Origin: Ralstonia sp. RRA | GTDB lineage: Bacteria; Pseudomonadota; Gammaproteobacteria; Burkholderiales; Burkholderiaceae | Assembly (NCBI RefSeq): GCF_037023145.1 | Contig: NZ_CP146091.1 | Location: 2,914,001 to 2,978,000, forward strand | Reading direction: 5' to 3' | Length of the DNA: 64,000 bases | In this document: positions 58,590-64,000 of the stretch, one piece after another | How positions within the stretch are numbered: the first letter of the stretch is position 1 | Layout: every line of letters starts with the position of its first letter | Program-made: the position numbers and the translations under genes | The notes under the pieces: model-generated | Told to the model about the DNA's origin: nothing | The model's input: only the letters and a program-made list of their open reading frames with translations | Databases searched by the model: none

Positions 58590-58689
58590 TGTCGGACCTC
58601 GATAAAAGAACGTTAATTCTTGAACTAAACGTGACTCTTGCGCCGCCTGCAACCCGTCTGCACGGAAAGCGGACACAGAGAACTCGCAA

Positions 58690-58718
58690 CTATACAAGAA
58701 AAACCCAAGCAAATCAAA
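58690..58718 (-). promoter_or_regulatory. Sigma-70 promoter for rplU-rpmA
   Basis: On the minus strand TTGATT (58718-58713) and TATAGT (58695-58690) are 17 bp apart, close to consensus, with an AT-rich spacer. Transcription would begin near 58683, leaving about 95 bases of leader before the rplU ATG, room for ribosomal-protein autoregulation. Confidence 0.8.
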
Positions 58719-58801
58719 GGCTAATCGCGTATTGCCCGCGCAACGGCCTGCCACGCCACTTGGCTGTCGCCGCACTGCCGGGGCAAGTCACCTGCTTGCT
58801 C

Positions 58802-58807
58802 TATAAT
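58802..58807 (+). promoter_or_regulatory. Candidate -10 hexamer for ispB
   Basis: TATAAT 74 bp before the preferred ispB start; no TTGACA-like -35 at the expected place. With this start site, the TTG at 58818 would be nearly leaderless, which favours TTG at 58881 as the true start. Confidence 0.5.
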
Positions 58808-58880
58808 CTCGCGGTTTTTGCGCCGCATCGAACGCGCGCAAGCCAATCATCCGTCACACCGCCTTCCGCCGGAATTCGCC

Positions 58881-59858
58881 TTGACCCAGACCTCCGCCTC
58901 CGTCCTGCTCGCCCCTGTCGCTGAAGACATGCGCGCCGTCGATGCCGTGATCCGCCGCCGCTTGGGCTCCGAGGTGGTGCTGATCAACCAGATTGGCGAA
59001 TACATCATCAGCGCCGGCGGCAAGCGCCTGCGTCCGGTGATCCTGCTGCTGGTGGCCAATGCGCTGGGTTACAAGGGCGAGTATCACCATGAGCTGGCCG
59101 CGGTGGTCGAGTTCATCCACACCGCCACGCTGCTGCACGACGACGTGGTCGACGAGTCCGACCTGCGCCGCGGCCGCAAGACCGCCAACGCTGTGTTCGG
59201 CAATGCAGCCAGCGTGCTGGTGGGCGACTTCCTGTACTCGCGCGCCTTCCAGATGATGGTGCAGGCCAACAGCATGCGCATCATGCAAATCCTGGCCGAT
59301 GCCACCAACATCATTTCCGAGGGCGAGGTCCTGCAGCTGCTGAACATGCACGACCCCGACGTGACGGAGGAGCGCTACCTGCAGGTGATCCGCTACAAGA
59401 CCGCCAAGCTGTTCGAGGCCGCCGCGCAGATCGGCGCGGTGCTCTCGGGCGCGGATGCCGCCACCGAAGAGGCCGCCGCAGAATACGGCCGCCGCATTGG
59501 CACCGCGTTCCAGATCGTCGATGACCTGCTCGACTACACCGCCACCGCCGACCAGATGGGCAAGAACGCCGGAGACGATTTGCGCGAAGGCAAGCCGACG
59601 CTGCCGCTTATCTATCTGCTACGCAACGGCACGGAAGAGCAACGTGCTCTGGTGCGCCAGGCCATCGAGCAAGGCGGCACCGAACATTTCGACGCGATCT
59701 TCGCTGCGATTCAAGCCTCGGGCGCGCTGGAATACACGCGCCAAGCCGCTGAACGCGAAGCCGCAGCCGCAGAAACTGCAGCAAATGCATTACCCCCTTC
59801 CCTTTTCCGCCAGACGCTGATAGACTTGTGTGCTTTCTCGCTGCAACGTCAGTCCTGA
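58881..59858 (+). CDS. ispB: Octaprenyl/polyprenyl diphosphate synthase
   Basis: A 325-residue trans-prenyltransferase making the side chain of ubiquinone. First Asp-rich motif LLHDDVVDESDLRRGRKTAN near 82 and second IVDDLLDYTATADQMGKNAG near 213; GGKRLRPVILLL near 50 binds the diphosphate. Chain length (octaprenyl in Ralstonia, by established knowledge of Q8 in this group) is inferred. TTG at 58881 is chosen; another TTG at 58818 would add 21 residues absent from relatives. Divergent from rplU, as in many proteobacteria. Confidence 0.94.
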   Translation: MTQTSASVLLAPVAEDMRAVDAVIRRRLGSEVVLINQIGEYIISAGGKRLRPVILLLVANALGYKGEYHHELAAVVEFIHTATLLHDDVVDESDLRRGRKTANAVFGNAASVLVGDFLYSRAFQMMVQANSMRIMQILADATNIISEGEVLQLLNMHDPDVTEERYLQVIRYKTAKLFEAAAQIGAVLSGADAATEEAAAEYGRRIGTAFQIVDDLLDYTATADQMGKNAGDDLREGKPTLPLIYLLRNGTEEQRALVRQAIEQGGTEHFDAIFAAIQASGALEYTRQAAEREAAAAETAANALPPSLFRQTLIDLCAFSLQRQS

Positions 59859-59884
59859 CCAGCACGAGAACTACGAAGAAGCAT

Positions 59885-59961
59885 CGGGGTGTAGCTTAGC
59901 CTGGTAGAGCGCTACGTTCGGGACGTAGAGGCCGGAGGTTCGAATCCTCTCACCCCGACCA
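59885..59961 (+). tRNA. tRNA-Pro (anticodon CGG)
   Basis: A 77-base tRNA with encoded CCA. The acceptor stem CGGGGTG/CACCCCG pairs fully; anticodon stem CTACG/CGTAG holds loop TTCGGGA with anticodon CGG reading CCG; T-loop GTTCGAATC is canonical. It lies 26 bp after ispB and before a terminator. Confidence 0.97.
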
Positions 59962-59988
59962 GAAATTCCCTTGTCGATCAAGGACATC

Positions 59989-60014
59989 AAGCCCAGCAAC
60001 TGCTGGGCTTTTTT
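59989..60014 (+). terminator. Rho-independent terminator after tRNA-Pro
   Basis: AAGCCCAGCA/TGCTGGGCTT (59989-59998/60001-60010) followed by TTTT. Confidence 0.9.
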
Positions 60015-60120
60015 GTTTCTGGACGTCCGCCTGCGGCAACGGCACGCGCAGCCGCCGCCCGCATTAGCGCGACAAACCCCTCTGTTATAGTGGGCGCCTT
60101 GCTTTTCTTCCGCTCCCACC

Positions 60121-61395
60121 TTGGACTCTTGGCCGCTCTGGGCACAAATCGGCGCCGTCGTGCTGCTGTTGTGCTGCTCCGCCTTCTTCTCGATTTCCGA
60201 AACCGCGATGATGGCGCTCAACCGCCATCGCCTGCGCCATCTCGCCAAGTCCAACGTCTCGGGCGCGCGCAATACCCAGCAGTTGTTGGGGAAGACCGAC
60301 AAGCTGCTCTCGTTCATCCTGATCGGCAACAGTCTGATCAACACGGCCGTGCCGGTGCTGATCACCACCCTTGCCATCCACTACTTTGGCAATAGCGGGA
60401 CGACACTGTCCATCGCCACGGCAGTGGTCGCTTTCCTCATCATCATTTTCTGCGAGATCGCACCCAAGATCGTCGGGGCAACCTACCCGGAGCGCATTGC
60501 GTTTCCGGCAAGCTTCGTCATTGCACCACTGCTGAAGATCACGATGCCGCTGGTGGCTGTGGTCAACGCCTTCGCCATGGGGGTGCTGCGCCTGGCACGC
60601 ATCAACACGAAAGCCGCGCCGGAGCAACGCATGTCCACAGAGGAGCTGCGCACCCTGGTGCTGGAATCGGGCAACTTCATCCCGCATAAGCACCGCAGCA
60701 TCCTGCTCAACCTGTTCGACCTTGACGCCATCACCGTCGACGACGTGATGACGCCGCGCGCCCGTGTCGAGTCACTCGACCTGTCGCGCCCGATTCACGA
60801 GGTGATCCAGCAACTGGAGACCTGCTATCACAACAAGTTGCCCGTGTTCGAGCAGGACAGCGACCAGGTCATTGGCATTCTGCACGTGCGCAAGGTGCTG
60901 TCGCTGCTGGGCGACACCGAGCTCACACATGACGACTTCCGTGCACTGCTGGTGCAGCCGTACTTCGTGCCGAGCGGCACGCCTGTGTTTCGGCAACTAC
61001 AGTACTTTCAGGAAAACCGCCGCCGCATTGGCCTGATCGTCAACGAGTACGGCGACATGCTGGGGCTCGTGACGCTGGAAGACATCATCGAAGAGATGAT
61101 TGGTGAGTTCACCACCACGCTGCCGAACGCCGGCAAGCTCGCCTGGGATGCCGAGGGCGCCTATCTTGCTGATGCGGGGATGTCGCTGCGCGACCTGAAC
61201 CGGCGCCTGGGCCTGGCCCTGCCGATCGATGGCCCGAAGACGCTCAACGGGCTGGTACTCGAAGTGCTGGAAGAGATTCCCGAGGCGACGGTCAGCGTCA
61301 AGATTGCCGGGTGCGTGATGGACATCGTACAGATGGACAACCAATCGATCCGCACGGTGCGGCTGCACCGGCCGGCGGCGAGCAAGCGTAGCTGA
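60121..61395 (+). CDS. CorC/HlyC-family membrane protein (DUF21-CBS-CorC domains)
   Basis: A 424-residue protein: DUF21 membrane domain with four helices (1-180; AFFSISETAMMALNRHRLRH), a CBS pair (about 210-330; VMTPRARVESLDLSRPIHEV, FEQDSDQVIGILHVRKVL, EYGDMLGLVTLEDIIEEMIG) and a C-terminal CorC_HlyC domain. Relatives take part in Mg2+ export or Mg/Co homeostasis; early naming as haemolysin is not supported. The only start near the first helix is TTG at 60121, with a weak ribosome site. Confidence 0.88.
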   Translation: MDSWPLWAQIGAVVLLLCCSAFFSISETAMMALNRHRLRHLAKSNVSGARNTQQLLGKTDKLLSFILIGNSLINTAVPVLITTLAIHYFGNSGTTLSIATAVVAFLIIIFCEIAPKIVGATYPERIAFPASFVIAPLLKITMPLVAVVNAFAMGVLRLARINTKAAPEQRMSTEELRTLVLESGNFIPHKHRSILLNLFDLDAITVDDVMTPRARVESLDLSRPIHEVIQQLETCYHNKLPVFEQDSDQVIGILHVRKVLSLLGDTELTHDDFRALLVQPYFVPSGTPVFRQLQYFQENRRRIGLIVNEYGDMLGLVTLEDIIEEMIGEFTTTLPNAGKLAWDAEGAYLADAGMSLRDLNRRLGLALPIDGPKTLNGLVLEVLEEIPEATVSVKIAGCVMDIVQMDNQSIRTVRLHRPAASKRS

Positions 61396-61666
61396 GGCCA
61401 CCCGCAAGACAGAAACGGGGCCAAAAACTTCAGTCCGGGCGGTTTTTTGCCGATGTGGCACAAATGCAAGCTGCGCTTTGATGTGCGCTTTACAAATCCA
61501 GGGGCGGTCGGCAAACTGCCCCGGTTCCGGGCACCACCCCCCACGAATGGGTGGGGTACCGGCTGCAAACATAGAACAAACTCGCCTTGGGGGGCGGGCG
61601 CACACGCAAGGCAGTGGGGCTGGGTGTGCGCTGAAATGGTCAGCGGCAGCCTGACGGACTGGACTC

Positions 61667-63394
61667 ATGACACTCGGACTCGCTCTAGCACAGAGCCGGC
61701 GAATCGCGCCGACGCTACTCACCCAGTTGGAGCAGAGCGCGCGCGAAAAGCGCACGCAGCTGATCGACGAACTGGTGGGCAGCGGGATCATGAGCGCGCA
61801 CGATCTGGCCGTGTTCGTGGCCGGCAAGTACCAGATGCCGCTGCTGGACTTGGCCCAGTACAAGCTCGACACCGTGCCGGCCGTACTGACGGCCAACAAG
61901 CACTTCGCCCAGATGCGCCTGTTGCCGCTGGGCCGCCGCGACAACCGCCTAATCCTGGCCACGTCCGACCCGAGCGACCCGAAACCGATCGAAGAGCTGC
62001 GCCAGAAGATGAACGTGGCGATCGAAACGGTCATCGTCGAGCACGACAAGCTGGTACGCCAGCTGAGCCTTGCCAACGAGGCGCCGGCCGAGATCAAGTC
62101 GCTCTTCCCCATGCAGGAAGCCAAGCAGATCGAGTACGACGCGGGCGCCGCTGCCGCCACGCGCCGCACCACCGCCGACGGCATCGACGATGCCCCCGTG
62201 GTGCGCTTCCTGCAGAAGCTCTTTACCGAAGCCCTGCTGCGCGGCGCATCGGACTTGCACTTCGAGCCGTTTGAAACGTTTTACCGCGTGCGCTTCCGCA
62301 TCGACGGCATCCTTGCGCAGGTCGCGCAGCCGCCGCTGGATATCCGCGACAAGATTGCCACCCGCATCAAGGTGCTCTCGCGCCTGGACATCTCCGAGAA
62401 GCGTGTGCCGCAAGACGGCCGCATGAAGCTGCTCATCACCGTCCCGAAAGACAAGAAGGACAAGGACAACAAGGAAACGATCGAGCGCGCCATCGACTTC
62501 CGGGTGTCGACGCTGCCGACGCTGTTTGGCGAAAAGATCGTGATCCGGATTCTGGAGTCGTCCACCGAGCGGCTCGACATCGATCAGCTCGGCTATGAGC
62601 CCGAGCAGAAGCAGTTGCTGCTCGACGTGATCAAGCGCCCGTACGGCATGGTGCTGGTGACGGGTCCGACGGGTTCGGGCAAGACGGTGTCGCTGTACAC
62701 CTTCCTGAACAAGCTGAACCAGGGCGACATCAATATTTCCACGGCCGAAGACCCGGCGGAAATCCAGTTGCCCGGTATCAACCAGGTCAATGTGAACGAC
62801 AAGGCGGGGCTGACCTTCGCGGCGGCGCTCAAGTCGTTCCTGCGTCAGGATCCGGACATCATCATGGTCGGCGAAATCCGGGATCTGGAAACGGCGGACA
62901 TCTCAATTAAGGCCGCACAGACCGGTCACTTGGTGTTCTCCACGCTGCACACCAACGATGCCCCGACCACGCTGACCCGCCTGATGAACATGGGCGTGGC
63001 GCCGTTCAATATCGCATCGTCGGTGCTGATGATCACGGCGCAACGTCTGGCGCGCCGGCTGTGCAAGGAATGCAAGAAACCGGGGCCACTGCCTAAGGAA
63101 ACGCTACTCGACGCCGGCTTTACAGAGGCCGATCTCGACGGCTCGTGGCAACCGTATCACCCGGTCGGCTGCGAGACCTGCAACGGCAGCGGCTACAAGG
63201 GCCGGGTCGGCATCTATCAGGTCATGCCGATTACCGAGGCGATCCAGGAAATCATTCTCACGCACGGCACAGCGCTGCAGATCGCTGAGCAGGCGCGCAA
63301 GGAAGGCGTGCTGTCGCTGCGCGAATCGGGCCTGAGAAAAGTCAAGGCGGGGCAGACTTCCCTCGAGGAAGTGCTGGCCACGACGAACCAATAA
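61667..63394 (+). CDS. pilB: Type IV pilus assembly ATPase PilB
   Basis: A 575-residue hexameric motor that drives pilus extension. N-terminal MshEN-like domain (1-150), then the ATPase with Walker A VTGPTGSGKTVSLYTFLNKL near 329, the Asp box QDPDIIMVGEIRDLETADIS near 401, His box TGHLVFSTLHTNDAPTTLTR near 423, and a tetracysteine zinc site (CKECKK near 466, CETCNGSGYKGR near 505). All motor residues look intact. 271 bp of leader separates it from the CorC gene and contains a hairpin (ACCACCCCCCACGAATGGGT-like, 61536-61557) but no convincing sigma-54 or sigma-70 promoter. Confidence 0.96.
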   Translation: MTLGLALAQSRRIAPTLLTQLEQSAREKRTQLIDELVGSGIMSAHDLAVFVAGKYQMPLLDLAQYKLDTVPAVLTANKHFAQMRLLPLGRRDNRLILATSDPSDPKPIEELRQKMNVAIETVIVEHDKLVRQLSLANEAPAEIKSLFPMQEAKQIEYDAGAAAATRRTTADGIDDAPVVRFLQKLFTEALLRGASDLHFEPFETFYRVRFRIDGILAQVAQPPLDIRDKIATRIKVLSRLDISEKRVPQDGRMKLLITVPKDKKDKDNKETIERAIDFRVSTLPTLFGEKIVIRILESSTERLDIDQLGYEPEQKQLLLDVIKRPYGMVLVTGPTGSGKTVSLYTFLNKLNQGDINISTAEDPAEIQLPGINQVNVNDKAGLTFAAALKSFLRQDPDIIMVGEIRDLETADISIKAAQTGHLVFSTLHTNDAPTTLTRLMNMGVAPFNIASSVLMITAQRLARRLCKECKKPGPLPKETLLDAGFTEADLDGSWQPYHPVGCETCNGSGYKGRVGIYQVMPITEAIQEIILTHGTALQIAEQARKEGVLSLRESGLRKVKAGQTSLEEVLATTNQ

Positions 63395-63438
63395 CCTTCT
63401 CGATCAATCGTTCCCATACCGGGGGGTAGGAACCAACC

Positions 63439-64000
63439 ATGGCCACACGAGCACCTGCCGCCAACCGCGCGGCCGCCGCGCCCAAACGCACGGCCGGCAA
63501 GACCGCCACCACGAAGGCGCCCACGCAGTACATCTTCGAGTGGGAAGGCAAAGACCGCAAAGGCAAGATCTTCAAGGGCGAGATGCGCGCGGAGAGCATC
63601 ACCGAAGTCAATGCCGTCCTGCGCAAGCAGGGCCTGTCGATCACGAAGTCCAAGCGCCGCCGCGCTGCCCGAGGCAAAAAGATCACGCCGAAGGACGTGG
63701 CGTACTTCACCCGCCAACTCTCGACCATGCTCAAGGCCGGCGTGCCGCTGCTGCAATCCGTCGACATCATTGCGAAGGGCCACGCCAACCCGAACTTCAC
63801 GCAACTGCTGACGGAAATCCGTGCCGATATCGAGTCTGGCAGCAGCATGGCCGCCGCCTTCCGGCGCCATCCGAAGTACTTCGACACGCTGTACTGCAAC
63901 CTGATCGACGCGGGTGAACAGGGCGGTATTCTCGACGCCCTGCTCGAGCGCCTGTCGATGTATATGGAAAAGTCGCTCGCACTGAAAGCGCAGATCAAGT
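63439..64000 (+). CDS. pilC: Type IV pilus inner-membrane platform protein PilC (5' part)
   Basis: The first 187 residues are present; the gene leaves the window at the right edge. A basic Ala-rich head (AAPKRTAGKTATTKAPTQYI) precedes the first T2SSF domain: YIFEWEGKDRKGKIFKGEM, DVAYFTRQLSTMLKAGVPLL near 95 and IDAGEQGGILDALLERLSMY near 155. It anchors PilB at the membrane. 44 bp after pilB; pilD would be expected downstream. Confidence 0.93.
   Translation, partial: MATRAPAANRAAAAPKRTAGKTATTKAPTQYIFEWEGKDRKGKIFKGEMRAESITEVNAVLRKQGLSITKSKRRRAARGKKITPKDVAYFTRQLSTMLKAGVPLLQSVDIIAKGHANPNFTQLLTEIRADIESGSSMAAAFRRHPKYFDTLYCNLIDAGEQGGILDALLERLSMYMEKSLALKAQIK

Noticed and set aside
61396-61666. Sigma-54 promoter before pilB (TGGCAC near 61456)
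   Set aside because: The -12 GC element is missing at the required distance; the match is to the -24 half only.

Overview
The window is about 64 kb of GC-rich (roughly 63-65% by eye) betaproteobacterial chromosome. Gene content and order point to Burkholderiaceae, most likely Ralstonia of the pickettii/insidiosa/mannitolilytica/solanacearum group. The evidence is the neighbourhood thiL-pgpA-cinA, mpl-ubiC-RNase II-tonB-aroE-mtgA, aroQ-accB-accC-prmA-tpx, nrdAB, ampD-pilR-pilS, ffh-hpt, proS-rppH-proB-obgE-rpmA-rplU-ispB and pilB-pilC, the alanine/lysine histone H1-like protein, and the very high third-position GC. Nearly all of it is housekeeping core genome. I see no prophage, intact insertion sequence, CRISPR array or plasmid gene.

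Layout. 1-5.4 kb: malic enzyme (cut by the left edge), thiL-pgpA-cinA, a 270-bp palindromic mobile-element-like repeat, a tiny His/Glu-rich gene, pyrF and corA. 5.4-13 kb: a leftward run mpl-yqiA-ubiC-RNase II-tonB-like-aroE-mtgA joining murein recycling, ubiquinone and aromatic biosynthesis and RNA decay. 13-21.7 kb: rightward genes including a nucleotidyltransferase-like protein, a TlpA-type thioredoxin, aroQ, accBC, prmA, a zinc-ribbon/DUF3426 protein, tpx, a PfkB sugar or nucleoside kinase and a glycine-zipper lipoprotein. 21.9-27 kb: the least ordinary stretch. It holds the histone H1-like gene with a 48-bp tandem repeat, a 1.77-kb gap with a CGCG-rich alternating purine/pyrimidine island, two paralogous Gly/Ser/Thr-rich lipoproteins and a DUF2147 protein. 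27-32.9 kb: a chemoreceptor, an unrecognised 451-residue protein, an EamA exporter, a DUF2817 peptidase-like protein and DUF1090. 33-37.6 kb: class Ia ribonucleotide reductase nrdAB with tandem NrdR boxes over its promoter. 38-42.5 kb: a secreted phosphoesterase/LamG protein, a small lipoprotein and a Tat-exported phospholipase C. 42.5-48.1 kb: ampD, pilRS and a CcsA-like assembly protein. 48.3-59.9 kb: ffh, hpt, a prolyl-hydroxylase-like oxygenase, a lytic transglycosylase, proS, rppH, a CNP1-like lipoprotein, proB, obgE, L27, L21, ispB and tRNA-Pro(CGG). 60-64 kb: a CorC/HlyC protein, pilB and the first part of pilC.

How the genes work together. Several envelope functions recur: murein synthesis and recycling (mtgA, mpl, ampD, lytic transglycosylase), isoprenoid-quinone supply (ubiC, ispB), fatty-acid initiation (accBC), phospholipid synthesis (pgpA) and type IV pili (pilB, pilC and their two-component regulators pilS/pilR). 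Translation and its quality control are covered by ffh, proS, prmA, rplU/rpmA, obgE and tRNA-Pro, and RNA turnover by RNase II and RppH.

The most unusual signals are not classical genes. They are the TA-flanked multi-hairpin element at 2895-3164, a separate hairpin family ending in CGCTAACA/TGTTAGCG with copies at 19558-19660 and 57863-57924, the CGCG-rich island at 23160-23960, and the uncharacterised phosphoesterase-lipoprotein-phospholipase cassette at 38-42.5 kb. All functions are inferred from sequence motifs read by eye; no database search was run.
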